In this document: one piece after another, positions 26,885 to 35,047 of the stretch | How the letters are laid out: every line of letters begins with the position of its first letter | Position numbering within the stretch: position 1 is the first letter of the stretch | Source of the DNA: Deltaproteobacteria bacterium HGW-Deltaproteobacteria-14 | GTDB lineage: Bacteria > Myxococcota_A > UBA9042 > PHBI01 | Direction: 5' to 3' | Assembly: GCA_002841945.1 (NCBI GenBank) | Contig: PHBI01000041.1 | Coordinates: 1 to 39,298 of the forward strand | Length of the DNA stretch: 39,298 nucleotides | Made by a program: the position numbers and the translations under genes | Notes under the pieces: model-generated | Seen by the model: the letters and a program-made list of their open reading frames with translations, nothing else | What the model was told of the DNA's origin: nothing | The model's database searches: none

Positions 26885-26912
26885 AACTTAAGTCCGTCCC
26901 AAGACCGGTCAA
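26885..26912 (-). promoter_or_regulatory. Predicted promoter of dnaK
   Basis: On the minus strand, TTGACC (26912-26907), a 16-nt spacer and TAAGTT (26890-26885). It resembles sigma70 rather than a sigma32 (CCCCAT) promoter. Confidence 0.45.
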
Positions 26913-26934
26913 CCCCGCGCGGAGGCCCGGCTGC

Positions 26935-26951
26935 AAAATGGCTGCCAAGCC
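26935..26951 (-). terminator. Short hairpin plus T-run after the repeat lipoprotein gene
   Basis: GGCT-4 nt-AGCC followed on the minus strand by ATTTT. It lies 55 bp after the stop at 27006 and before the dnaK promoter. The stem is only 4 bp. Confidence 0.3.
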
Positions 26952-27005
26952 CCGGTGGACGACGTGTTGAGCCCCGTCGGCAGCGCTGTCGGCGCGCAGA
27001 TCCGG

Positions 27006-29591
27006 TCAGTCGGGCCGCTGCAGCACCCAGGTGGCCGTCTCGCCCGCGTGGAGCCTGCGCCGCTCGACGTGGGTCACGCGCCCGTCCGATGCCACGGCGC
27101 TCAGCTCGACCTGGCCCGCCGGCACCGACTCCTCCATGACGGAGCTGCCCGCCGCGACCGTCGCCAGGACGCGGTCGCCGACCCGCACCGACAGCGCCTC
27201 GTTCGTCTGGTTCACCAGCACCAGCCGCACCAGCGGCCGCGGGACGGGGAGGTGGATCGCGTGGTCCGCCGCCACGACCAGCTCCGAGCCGGTCACCGTG
27301 CGGTCGCCGAGGCGCTCGACCTGCACCAGGCGCTTGCCGGCCGGGGCCGGGAGCGGCGTCGGCGCGGCGTCCTTGCCGAGCCGGCCGATGAGCACGCCGT
27401 CGACGCGCACCGCGATGTCTTGGCCGGACTGGTTGTCGACGACCAGCACCCCCATCGGCGGGGTGACCTTCAACAGCGTGTCGGCGCCCTCGACCACGGT
27501 CGCGCCGAAGCCGTGCTTCACGCCGCTCGCGTCGCCGTACGCCACCACCTCGTGGCGGCCCGGCGTGAGGTTGGCGAACGCCTTGCTCGCCCGCGCCTCG
27601 ACCGCGTCGTAGAGGCTGCCGTCGATCTCGACCTGGATCCGCTCGGCCGAGTCGTTCTGGACCAGGACCCGCCCGGGCTTCACCGCCAGCGTCCACTTGA
27701 GCACCTTGTCGGGAGCCGCGACCTGGACCAGGGCCCGCACGTGGCCGCTCCCGGTCTCTACCGCCTCGAAGCGGTGGCGCCCGGTGGCGACGCCGTCGAA
27801 GCTCTCCGTCTCGCCGGCGGCGACCGTCCCGACCGCGCGGTCGTCGATGACCACCGCGACGTCCTCGGGCAGCTGGTTCCACACGATCAGCGCGGTGGTC
27901 CCCGGGACGACGTCCCAGCGCACCACCTCGGCCGCGGTCGGGGCGCCGTCCCGGGCCAGGGGCGCGCCGTCGGGGCCGAGCAGCACCCAGGTCGCCCGCC
28001 GGGCCGGCACCGCGAACCGCAGCGTCGCGCCGGCCGGGATCGCCGCGTGCTGGTCGGCGAGCTGCCCGGTCGGGCGCAGCTCGACGCCGAGGCGGTTGGC
28101 GATCTCGAGGGTGGCGAGCGGGTCCTCGAAGCGCGCGATCGCGGGCGTCTCCTCGGTCACGGCGACGTGAGCGCGCAGGACAGCTCCCGAGCGCCGCCCG
28201 CGTGCCTCGACGAGGCGCGCGCCCACCGGGGCGCCGCCGAAGGTCCGCTCGCTCTTGCCCTCGAGCGCCGCGAGCGGCCGCCCGTCGAGGTAGAGATCCA
28301 CGGTCTCGGGGCGATCGTTGACCACGGTGACCGAGCCGGTGACGGCGTTCACGACCCAGGACGACGCCGGGGTCAGCGCCGGGTCCACGTCGTCGTGGTA
28401 GTAGCTCGTGCCGTGCTCGTCGACGAGCTCGACCTCGAAGGGCCGCGCGGGCAGGCGCTCGAGCAGCACCGCCGCGTTGGCCGCCACGGTCCCGCGGCGC
28501 TCGCCGGCGATGTACACGATGAGCGCCTGGGGGGTGCGGTTGACCACCCGCAGGGTCGGCTGGATGGGCAGCAGCGTCCAGGTGTAGCGCTGCCCGCCGC
28601 CGAGCTCGAGCTCGGCCCCGTAGCGCTGGTGGGTGTCGGCGCCCAGGCCGGTCGGCGCGATCGCGCCCACCGGGAGGTCCGGGACCTCGGTGCGGCCGCC
28701 GTCGGCCAGCTCCACGGGGTCCTTGCCGGGCATGGTGACGGTCACGGCCTCGCCCGAGCGGTTGTCGATGACCAGGGTCGCCCCGCTGGTCCCGAGCCGC
28801 CACTGGGTCGGCGACGCGGTCGACAGGTCGAGCGCCGCCTGCCACGGGTGGCGGGTCACCAGCGACACCGCGGTGACGACCCGGAGCCCCGGCTGCTCGT
28901 CGCTGGAGGTCCAGGTCGCGCCGGCCTCGAGGGTGGCCCGGGTCGTCCCGTCGACGGACAGGGACACGGGCTCGCTGGTGTCGTTGACCACGTCGAGCTT
29001 CGCCCCGGCGAAGGCGATCGCCCAGGTGTTGTCAGCGTCGGCGGTCAGCGTGACGTCCGCGCTGACGCTCAGGGCGCCCTCTTCGGCGGTGGCGACGACG
29101 TGGTGAGTCCCCGCGGCGAGGTCGTCGAAGGTGCGGCGCTCGCGCGGGAAGACGCGCCCGACGCGCCGGCCGTCGACGGTCACCGCGACCGGATGCCGGC
29201 TCGGGTTGTCGACGGTCAGCGCGGCCAGCGGCGCGGGGACCGCGATCTCGGCCCCTTCTGCCCCTTCCGCAACGATCTCCCAGATCTCGATCGGGTGGAC
29301 GCCGAGCTCGCGCTGCTCACGCCACACGTGCGCGCCGCGGACTCCAGGCTCGCGCGGGGTCGCCACGAGCTCCGCCGGGCCGCGGACGAAGTGGCGATAG
29401 CGCGCGCGCTCGCCGCTCCGGACGAGCCCCTCGACGCGGCCCCTCACGGTCACGGTCAGGTCGTCGGGGGTCCGGTTGACCACCTCGAGGCTCGCCTCGG
29501 CGGGAGCCACCCGGGTGTAAGACTGCGTCTCGGCGCAGTGCATCAAAGTGAGCGCTAGGAGCGGCGCGAGAAAAATGGTTTGGCGCATCAT
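27006..29591 (-). CDS. Predicted lipoprotein of eleven tandem ~74-residue repeats
   Basis: An 861-aa exported protein of unknown function. A signal peptide leads to LTLMHC; Cys19 is the only cysteine in the protein, which supports lipid attachment although His at -1 is unusual. From residue 35 the sequence is one repeat after another, each opening L-x-V-x-N. The Asn falls at residues 39, 129, 203, 277, 351, 425, 499, 572, 646, 720 and 794, so after the longer first unit the period is 74 (once 73). Repeat consensus: LxVVN-polar-V.V.VDG..-G.V.AG...F..LP.G...V.A...G and a Trp/Leu strand near the end. This looks like a beta-sandwich module akin to PEGA-type domains. Upstream lie two VWA lipoproteins on the same strand. 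Confidence 0.88.
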   Translation of the reverse strand: MMRQTIFLAPLLALTLMHCAETQSYTRVAPAEASLEVVNRTPDDLTVTVRGRVEGLVRSGERARYRHFVRGPAELVATPREPGVRGAHVWREQRELGVHPIEIWEIVAEGAEGAEIAVPAPLAALTVDNPSRHPVAVTVDGRRVGRVFPRERRTFDDLAAGTHHVVATAEEGALSVSADVTLTADADNTWAIAFAGAKLDVVNDTSEPVSLSVDGTTRATLEAGATWTSSDEQPGLRVVTAVSLVTRHPWQAALDLSTASPTQWRLGTSGATLVIDNRSGEAVTVTMPGKDPVELADGGRTEVPDLPVGAIAPTGLGADTHQRYGAELELGGGQRYTWTLLPIQPTLRVVNRTPQALIVYIAGERRGTVAANAAVLLERLPARPFEVELVDEHGTSYYHDDVDPALTPASSWVVNAVTGSVTVVNDRPETVDLYLDGRPLAALEGKSERTFGGAPVGARLVEARGRRSGAVLRAHVAVTEETPAIARFEDPLATLEIANRLGVELRPTGQLADQHAAIPAGATLRFAVPARRATWVLLGPDGAPLARDGAPTAAEVVRWDVVPGTTALIVWNQLPEDVAVVIDDRAVGTVAAGETESFDGVATGRHRFEAVETGSGHVRALVQVAAPDKVLKWTLAVKPGRVLVQNDSAERIQVEIDGSLYDAVEARASKAFANLTPGRHEVVAYGDASGVKHGFGATVVEGADTLLKVTPPMGVLVVDNQSGQDIAVRVDGVLIGRLGKDAAPTPLPAPAGKRLVQVERLGDRTVTGSELVVAADHAIHLPVPRPLVRLVLVNQTNEALSVRVGDRVLATVAAGSSVMEESVPAGQVELSAVASDGRVTHVERRRLHAGETATWVLQRPD
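27009..29489 (-). repeat. Eleven-unit coding tandem repeat (222-bp period)
   Basis: Units start with LEVVN, LTVDN, LDVVN, LVIDN, LRVVN, VTVVN, LEIAN, LIVWN, VLVQN, LVVDN and LVLVN. The period is 74 codons in nearly every interval; the first interval is 90. Units are strongly diverged, so the repeat is old but length-constrained. Confidence 0.85.
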
Positions 29592-29712
29592 CGACTCTTG
29601 TGCGACGCGAAGATGGGTGGCGCTGTCGATCTTGTGGGGCGCATGGGGCCGCTCGTCCTGGTGAAGGTCCGGCCCCTCGCAACCACGCCGAGTCGTCCGC
29701 GCTTCCCGCCTT

Positions 29713-29727
29713 CCGGGGTGACCCCGG
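29713..29727 (-). terminator. Hairpin directly after the first VWA lipoprotein gene
   Basis: CCGGGGT-G-ACCCCGG, perfectly self-complementary, 3 bp after the stop codon at 29731. No T-run. A second stem, GGGGCCG-18 nt-CGGCCCC, is at 29645-29676 in the same spacer. Confidence 0.4.
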
Positions 29728-29730
29728 CGA

Positions 29731-31317
29731 TCACTGGGGGAAGGGGTCGCCCTGGTAGGTGATCGTGATCTCCTCGCCCGGCGACGGCGGGTCGCCGAAG
29801 GCGATGGCGGGCAGCGCCTGCCCGTCGAGGGAGCACGCCTCCGCGGTCGGGATGATGCGGTAGCTGTTGGGGCCGTCGCCGATAGTCAGGATGGTCTCGA
29901 CGCCGGCGCGCACGCGCTTCACCACGAGCTGGTCGGGGTCGAGGATGACCTTCGGCAGGCAAATCTGGTTCAGCACCGTCAGGATCGTCTCGGCGATCGC
30001 GTCGAGCGACGGGGCGATGCCCTCGTCCTTGCAGATGTTGGTGAACTTGCCGTTGGGGCCGAAGCTCTCGGTGAGCTCGAGGTAGCGCGAGCCGAAGTCC
30101 GCCTTGCCGTTGTCGGAGAGGCAGATGAAGGACTGGTGGAAACACACCTTCGGGTCGGCCTTCGAGCTGTTGTACGCCGCGCGGTCCGCCGCGACCTCGG
30201 CCGGGTCCTCGCTGATCGAGTCGCCGCCGATCGCCGCGACGATGACCTTGCCCGGATCCTGCTTGAGGGACTTGAAGCGGTTGATGAAGTGGCCGACAGG
30301 GACGAGCGGCCCGCCTTGGTCGGTCGTCGGCAGCAGGGCGCAGGTGTCGTAGTCGTCCTCGTTGATGCTGCGGCCGGCGGCGACCGAGCAGTCGTCCTCG
30401 TCGCTGATGAAGATGATGACGAGGTAGGCGTCGTCGCGCAGAAAACCGCGCGCCTGCTCGGCGTTCGGCCCGGTCGGGTCGATGGCCATCAGCGCCGCGT
30501 TCATCCCCTGCTCGTACTTGAAGCACTTCTCCTGGTTCACCCCGACGGTCGCGGCGCACGGGAAGAGGTCGATGTTGGTGGCGTCGAGCACCGCCGGGAC
30601 GGTGGTCGGGCAGGTCGAGGTCGCCGGCGGGCGGATGCAGCCCCAGTCCGCCTGGTTGTTCGACGGCTTCTGGCAGACGTAGGTCGTGTCGCCGAAGAGG
30701 ACCTGACACTCCTCGTCGGTGGTGCAGTGGCGCGTGCACTCGGAGTTGATGGTCCCGTTCGGGTTCTCGACGCAGGACTCGGTGTTCGGGTGGCGACAGG
30801 TCCACTCGCCCTGGGGGCCGTCGCAGGTGCAGGTGGTGTCGTCCGCGTCGCACTCGCCGCGGATGACGCAGTCCATGTTGGCGCAGGCGCTGTCGGCGAA
30901 GCAGCGCCGGGTGCGGCGCTCCTGGCACGGCGGCGGGAACGCCGTGGCCGGGATGGTGTTGAAGACGCCCTTGGACGAGAAGACGTTGGTGTTGTCGATG
31001 GCGCACTGGACGTCGTGGGACGTCACGGCGAGGCGCGGGTCGATCTGGAAGAAGGCCTCGATCTGGGTCGTGAAGGTCTCGAAGCTGTCGGCGAGGCTCA
31101 GCTGCTCCTGACACATGGAGCTCGAGTTATCGACGACCCACAGAAAATCGATCGGGATCGGCTTGCCCGTCCCCGACCGCTTCTCGACCTTGAGGGTGAA
31201 GCTCCGCTCGAGGCCCTTGATCGGCTCGTGGTTGCAGCTCCCGAGGGTGGCGAACATCGCCCCGACGAGCACCACCCCGACCCACGCGCGACCGCGCTGC
31301 GCTGACGCCATCTTCAT
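29731..31317 (-). CDS. VWA-domain lipoprotein with Cys-rich insertion (paralogue 1)
   Basis: A 528-aa predicted lipoprotein (signal peptide, lipobox LGSC, Cys28). A von Willebrand A domain begins PIDFLWVVDNSSSM with the metal-ion-dependent adhesion site DxSxS intact (Asp63, Ser65, Ser67) and continues after an insert with AYLVIIFISDEDDCS and VIVAAIGGDS. The insert of about 110 residues is Cys-rich (PPPCQERR, ACANMDCVIRGEC, CTCDG, DWGC). A C-terminal beta domain of about 80 residues (DPDQLVVKRVRAG...ITITYQGDPFPQ) is absent from the neighbouring paralogue. The start is ATG at 31317, giving a proper signal peptide; ATG 31311 also works. It has its own promoter. Metal-dependent binding of a protein partner at the surface is inferred. 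Confidence 0.88.
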   Translation of the reverse strand: MKMASAQRGRAWVGVVLVGAMFATLGSCNHEPIKGLERSFTLKVEKRSGTGKPIPIDFLWVVDNSSSMCQEQLSLADSFETFTTQIEAFFQIDPRLAVTSHDVQCAIDNTNVFSSKGVFNTIPATAFPPPCQERRTRRCFADSACANMDCVIRGECDADDTTCTCDGPQGEWTCRHPNTESCVENPNGTINSECTRHCTTDEECQVLFGDTTYVCQKPSNNQADWGCIRPPATSTCPTTVPAVLDATNIDLFPCAATVGVNQEKCFKYEQGMNAALMAIDPTGPNAEQARGFLRDDAYLVIIFISDEDDCSVAAGRSINEDDYDTCALLPTTDQGGPLVPVGHFINRFKSLKQDPGKVIVAAIGGDSISEDPAEVAADRAAYNSSKADPKVCFHQSFICLSDNGKADFGSRYLELTESFGPNGKFTNICKDEGIAPSLDAIAETILTVLNQICLPKVILDPDQLVVKRVRAGVETILTIGDGPNSYRIIPTAEACSLDGQALPAIAFGDPPSPGEEITITYQGDPFPQ

Positions 31318-31365
31318 GCGACACCCCGTCCAGTCCTGGCGCCCGGTCTTAGCACCAAACGCCCC

Positions 31366-31381
31366 GCGGGCGAAAGCCCGC
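31366..31381 (-). promoter_or_regulatory. Hairpin at the predicted 5' end of the paralogue 1 transcript
   Basis: GCGGGC-TTTC-GCCCGC on the minus strand, a perfect 6-bp stem starting at the predicted transcription start (about 31382). It may instead end the upstream transcript. Confidence 0.45.
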
Positions 31382-31388
31382 CGGCCAG

Positions 31389-31417
31389 AGCATACGGGAC
31401 GGCGGCGCTGCACTCAA
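31389..31417 (-). promoter_or_regulatory. Predicted promoter of VWA paralogue 1
   Basis: On the minus strand, TTGAGT (31417-31412), 17 nt, TATGCT (31394-31389, four matches to TATAAT). Confidence 0.55.
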
Positions 31418-31444
31418 CGAGAGGCGTCGCGGCCGCTGCGCGGG

Positions 31445-32782
31445 TCAGCGGCCGGCGGTGAGCCCGGCGATCGCCGCAGCGATCTGACCGAGGGCCGGGG
31501 CGAGGCCGGCGTCGTTGCAGATGTTGGTGAACACGCCGCGATCGCCGAAGGCCGCGGCGAGGGCCTGGGTGCGCGGCGCCCAGGTGGCCGCCTGGTTGTC
31601 CCCGCCGCAGATGGTGGACTGCTGGTAGCAGAGCTCCGCGCCGAGCAGCGACGCCTGGAACGCCTGGCGGTCGGCGGCCACCTGCGCGGGGTCGGTGGCG
31701 AGCGAGTCCCCACCGATGGCGGCGACGATGACCTTGCCGGGATCCGGCCGGAGGGCTCTCAGGCGGGCGGCGACCTCCGCGACCGGGAGCAGCGGGCCGC
31801 CGTCGTCGGTCGTCGGCAGAAACCAGCACCGCTCGTAGTCGACCTCGTCGATGGTGCGGCCGGGCGCCACCGAGCAGTCGCCCTCGTCGCTGACGAAGAC
31901 GACGACGAGCCAGGCGCCGTCGCGCAGAAAGCCCGTCGCCTGGGCGCCGTTCGGGCCGTCCGGCTCGAGGGCCATCAGCGCCGCGCTCATCCCCTGCTCG
32001 TACTTCTTGCACTTCTCCTGGTTGATCTGGACGGTCACCGCGCACCGGAACAGGTCGAGGTTCGTGCTGTCGAGGACCGGGGGCACGCTGGCGGGGCATC
32101 CCACGGTCGCCGGCGGCGCCATGCAGCCCCAGTCCCCCGTGTTGTGCGACGGCTTCTGGCAGAGGTAGTCCTCGGCGCCGAAGAGCTGCCGGCAGTCCTC
32201 ATCGGTGGCGCAGCCGCGGCGGCAGAAGCTGTTCACCGATCCGTTCGGGTTGGTCTGGCACGCGTCGCTGCCCGGATGCCGGCAGAACCACTCGCCCAGC
32301 TCGCCGGCGCAGGTGCAGTCGGGGTCATCGGCGGCGCACTCGCCGCGGACGACGCAGTCCATGTTGGCGCAGGCGGCGTCGTCCATGCACAAGCGCTCGC
32401 GGCGCTCCTGGCAGGGCGGCGGGAACTGCGTGGCCCCGACGGTGTTGAAGTTGCCCTGGGTCGCGAAGATGTAGACGCTGTCGTTGTCGCACAGGACGTC
32501 GGTGCTCGTGACCGCGACGCGGAGGTCGACGTCGCCGGTCTTGGTGAGCTCGGCCACGAAGCCCGGGAAGCTCAGCGCGAGGTCTCGTTGCTCGGCGCAC
32601 ATCGACGGCGAGCTGTCGATGACCCACAGCATGTCGATCATGGGGGGCGCGACGGGTTGGATCGTGTCGCCACCGCTCGTGTCCTGCCCGTCCGCGCCAG
32701 GATTCTCCGTTTCGGCGCAGCCGGCGGGGAGTGTCGTGGCGAACAGCCCCGCGATCGCGAGCGAAACGTTTGCAAGATTCAT
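31445..32782 (-). CDS. VWA-domain lipoprotein with Cys-rich insertion (paralogue 2)
   Basis: A 445-aa predicted lipoprotein (lipobox LPAGC, Cys22) followed by an Asp/Gly/Ser linker. VWA domain: MIDMLWVIDSSPSM with DxSxS intact (Asp56, Ser58, Ser60), then the same Cys-rich insert as its neighbour and AWLVVVFVSDEGDCS / VIVAAIGGDS. Long blocks are nearly identical to paralogue 1 (ACANMDCV.RGEC, NQEKC.KYEQGM.AALMA, DPGKVIVAAIGGDS), showing tandem duplication. It stops about 80 residues earlier, lacking the C-terminal beta domain. The ATG at 32782 gives a signal peptide; an upstream start at 32908 would put 42 basic residues first. Its own promoter precedes it. Confidence 0.88.
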   Translation of the reverse strand: MNLANVSLAIAGLFATTLPAGCAETENPGADGQDTSGGDTIQPVAPPMIDMLWVIDSSPSMCAEQRDLALSFPGFVAELTKTGDVDLRVAVTSTDVLCDNDSVYIFATQGNFNTVGATQFPPPCQERRERLCMDDAACANMDCVVRGECAADDPDCTCAGELGEWFCRHPGSDACQTNPNGSVNSFCRRGCATDEDCRQLFGAEDYLCQKPSHNTGDWGCMAPPATVGCPASVPPVLDSTNLDLFRCAVTVQINQEKCKKYEQGMSAALMALEPDGPNGAQATGFLRDGAWLVVVFVSDEGDCSVAPGRTIDEVDYERCWFLPTTDDGGPLLPVAEVAARLRALRPDPGKVIVAAIGGDSLATDPAQVAADRQAFQASLLGAELCYQQSTICGGDNQAATWAPRTQALAAAFGDRGVFTNICNDAGLAPALGQIAAAIAGLTAGR

Positions 32783-32813
32783 AAGTTGCGCCCCGGCTTC
32801 GGTCCGATCGGCG

Positions 32814-32842
32814 AGTCTACGACTAGATCGGTCGTGGCGCAA
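32814..32842 (-). promoter_or_regulatory. Predicted promoter of VWA paralogue 2
   Basis: On the minus strand, TTGCGC (32842-32837), 17 nt, TAGACT (32819-32814, four matches to TATAAT). The predicted start is about 25 nt before the ATG. Confidence 0.5.
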
Positions 32843-32962
32843 CGAAGGGACGCGGCGGTGCGAGCGCGGGCGTAGGCGTGAGCTTGAGCGGGCGGTGCCC
32901 GAACTCACGTTCGCGCCCGCCCGCCCGCAGTCGCTACCCGAGCGCGCAGCGCGCGCCCGTGG

Positions 32963-34831
32963 TCACAGGCTCAGCAGGGCCGAGGACGCGGCCACGCGGA
33001 TCGCCTCCGCGGAGTCGTCGACCAGCCCGCGGAGCAGCGCGTCCTGCTCCTTGCCGCCGCGCTCGCCGATGATCGCCAGGGCGGCGACGCGCATCTTGGC
33101 GTCCCCGCTCGTCGCCAGCTCGACCACCAGCGGCAGGGCGTCCTTGCCCTGGACCTCGACCAGCTTGGTGAGCGCGACGAGGCGCATCTCCTCGCGCTTG
33201 GCGTCCTTCACCAGCCCGGCGAGCACCGCCAGCTGGTCGACCTTCGGCAGCAGCTTCAGCGCGCGCAGGCCCTCCGAGCGCATCTCGTCGCGGGAGCTGT
33301 CGAGGGCCAGCTCGACGTGCGGCCGCGCCTTGCCCTTCCACTGGTCGGCCAGATCGCTCACGAAGCTCGGCTCGATCCACGTCAGCGCCTGCTCGTACTG
33401 CTTGATGAAGCGGTCGGGCGCGCGCTCGACGATGGCTCTGAGCGCCATCGTGCGGATCTCGCGGTCGCGGTCCGAGAGCACCTGCTCGAGGTCGCGCAGC
33501 CCCTCGTCGGTCGGGACGGACACGATGGCCCGCACCGCCGCGCGCCGCACGTCCGCGTCGCGCTCCTGGATGTAGAAGCGCACGACGTCGAGGATCTCGG
33601 CGTCCTTGATGTCGGCCAGGGCGTCGAGCAGCGCCACCTTGAACTCGGTCTCGTGGGCGACGTTCAGGGCGTCGCGCAGCGCCGGGATGGCGTCGCGCTG
33701 GCCGAGGCGCCCGAGCGACCCGGCGGCCTGCACGCGAATCACCAGCGGGCCGGCGCCCAGCAGCGGCACCAGGTCGCTGATCGCCGCGTGCCCCTTGACC
33801 TCGCCGATGAACGCGACGGCCGCGGCGCGCATGTTGACGTCGGTGTTCGTGAGCTCGTTCTCGAGGTAGGCCGCGAGCTTCGGGTTTCCGCCCTTGAAGA
33901 AGATCCGGTAGGCCGCCAGCAGGAGATCGATGTTGGCGCTGCGGTCCTTCACGATCGGCCGCACGATGTCGAAGAGATCCGCGCTCGCGATGGGCGACAG
34001 CGCGACCAGCGCCGCCAGCTGCTTCTGCTCGTCCTGGCCCTTGGCCGCCTCGACCAGCAGGCCCTTGCCCGCCGCGTTACCGTGGCGCGCCAGCAGCGCC
34101 GCCGTCTGGAACGCGATGGCCTCGTCTTTACTGCGCAGCAGCACCTTCAGGAAGCCGACGTCGATCTTGCCGTCGAGCGCCTCGATGCGGTCGAGGACCA
34201 CCTTCTGCACGCCGATCTCCTGTCGGTCGAGCTTGTCCTTGTACAGCGGCAGGGCGTCGGGCAGGCGGAGCTTGGTGTACTCCACCTCGAACGGCGTGCG
34301 GCTCTCGCCCTTGAGGAGCTTGAGCGCCGCCTTGTAGCCGGTGACCATCCAGTCGCCGCCGAGCCGCGCCAGCGCTGCCGCGTAGCGCTCGGGCTTGGGG
34401 AACTTCGGGTCGCGCAGCGCCTTCATCAGCATGTCGACGCCCTTCTTCGGCCCGAGCGGCGCGAGCAGCGGCATCACGCCGGTGTCGGCGTCGATCTTCA
34501 CGTCCGCGATGGCCGCGAGCAGCGCCTGCTCCCACAGGCGCTTCTCCTTTAGATCGCCCAGCGCCTCGATGGCGGCGCGCCGCACCTTCCACTGCGGGTC
34601 GGCCAGGGCGTCCTTCACCAGCGGCAGCGCCTCCTTCTTCGGCGCGTGCCCGAGGCCGCGCACCGCCAGCGCGCGGGTGTCGAAGTCCCCGGACTTGACG
34701 CCTCGCTCGAGGTTCTTGATGGCGCGCTCCACCACCTCGTCGACCTGCTTGCGCGCGCTGGCGCTCGGGGCGACGAGGGGGACCAGGGCGGCGACGAGGA
34801 GGAGGCGGGTGAGGTGCGAGGGGCGCGCCAT
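32963..34831 (-). CDS. Exported HEAT-repeat protein
   Basis: A 622-aa protein with a cleavable signal peptide (LLLVAALVPLVAPSASA, residues 10-26), so probably periplasmic. Almost all the rest is alpha-helical HEAT/PBS-lyase-type repeats, e.g. TRALAVRGLGHAPKKEALPLVKDALAD, KVRRAAIEALGDL, VIRVQAAGSLGRLGQRDAIPALRDAL, DVRRAAVRAIVSV and EMRLVALTKLVEVQGKDALPLV. Such solenoids act as binding scaffolds; no catalytic motif is seen. A less regular stretch (about 130-230) interrupts the repeats. It is the first of four consecutive genes for exported proteins on this strand, but each seems to have its own promoter or spacer. Divergent from the thiolase operon. Confidence 0.9.
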   Translation of the reverse strand: MARPSHLTRLLLVAALVPLVAPSASARKQVDEVVERAIKNLERGVKSGDFDTRALAVRGLGHAPKKEALPLVKDALADPQWKVRRAAIEALGDLKEKRLWEQALLAAIADVKIDADTGVMPLLAPLGPKKGVDMLMKALRDPKFPKPERYAAALARLGGDWMVTGYKAALKLLKGESRTPFEVEYTKLRLPDALPLYKDKLDRQEIGVQKVVLDRIEALDGKIDVGFLKVLLRSKDEAIAFQTAALLARHGNAAGKGLLVEAAKGQDEQKQLAALVALSPIASADLFDIVRPIVKDRSANIDLLLAAYRIFFKGGNPKLAAYLENELTNTDVNMRAAAVAFIGEVKGHAAISDLVPLLGAGPLVIRVQAAGSLGRLGQRDAIPALRDALNVAHETEFKVALLDALADIKDAEILDVVRFYIQERDADVRRAAVRAIVSVPTDEGLRDLEQVLSDRDREIRTMALRAIVERAPDRFIKQYEQALTWIEPSFVSDLADQWKGKARPHVELALDSSRDEMRSEGLRALKLLPKVDQLAVLAGLVKDAKREEMRLVALTKLVEVQGKDALPLVVELATSGDAKMRVAALAIIGERGGKEQDALLRGLVDDSAEAIRVAASSALLSL

Positions 34832-34877
34832 GGGGGCTCCAATGGCTCGGGGGGGCTCGGGGGGAGCGGACGCCGGG

Positions 34878-34907
34878 ACTAAAACGCCCGCACGTGCCGG
34901 GTGTCAA
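34878..34907 (-). promoter_or_regulatory. Predicted promoter of the HEAT-repeat gene
   Basis: A perfect TTGACA (34907-34902), 18 nt, TTTAGT (34883-34878, four matches to TATAAT). Confidence 0.5.
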
Positions 34908-34990
34908 GCACCCCGGGAGGCGGCGCCGACGCAGCCCCAAACGCGGCCCGCGCGCCGCGCCTTCCCCGCCCGCGCCGCGGGGCGCGACGC

Positions 34991-35019
34991 TTTACAGCCC
35001 CGGGCGGCGGGTGCTACGT
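34991..35019 (+). promoter_or_regulatory. Candidate promoter of the acyl-CoA operon
   Basis: TTTACA (34991-34996), 17 nt, CTACGT (35014-35019). The -35 is good, the -10 poor. The first gene starts at 35048. Confidence 0.35.
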
Positions 35020-35047
35020 GCCGAGCATCAACGGAGGAGGTGCAGTC

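Noticed and set aside
26775..26948. N-terminal extension of DnaK
   Set aside because: The upstream in-frame codons cover the promoter and leader; the DnaK family begins at [12 protein letters not shown].
26955..29558. 867-codon open frame opposite the repeat lipoprotein
   Set aside because: Arg/Asp/Gly-rich shadow. The opposite strand has a signal peptide, a single lipidation Cys and a regular protein repeat.
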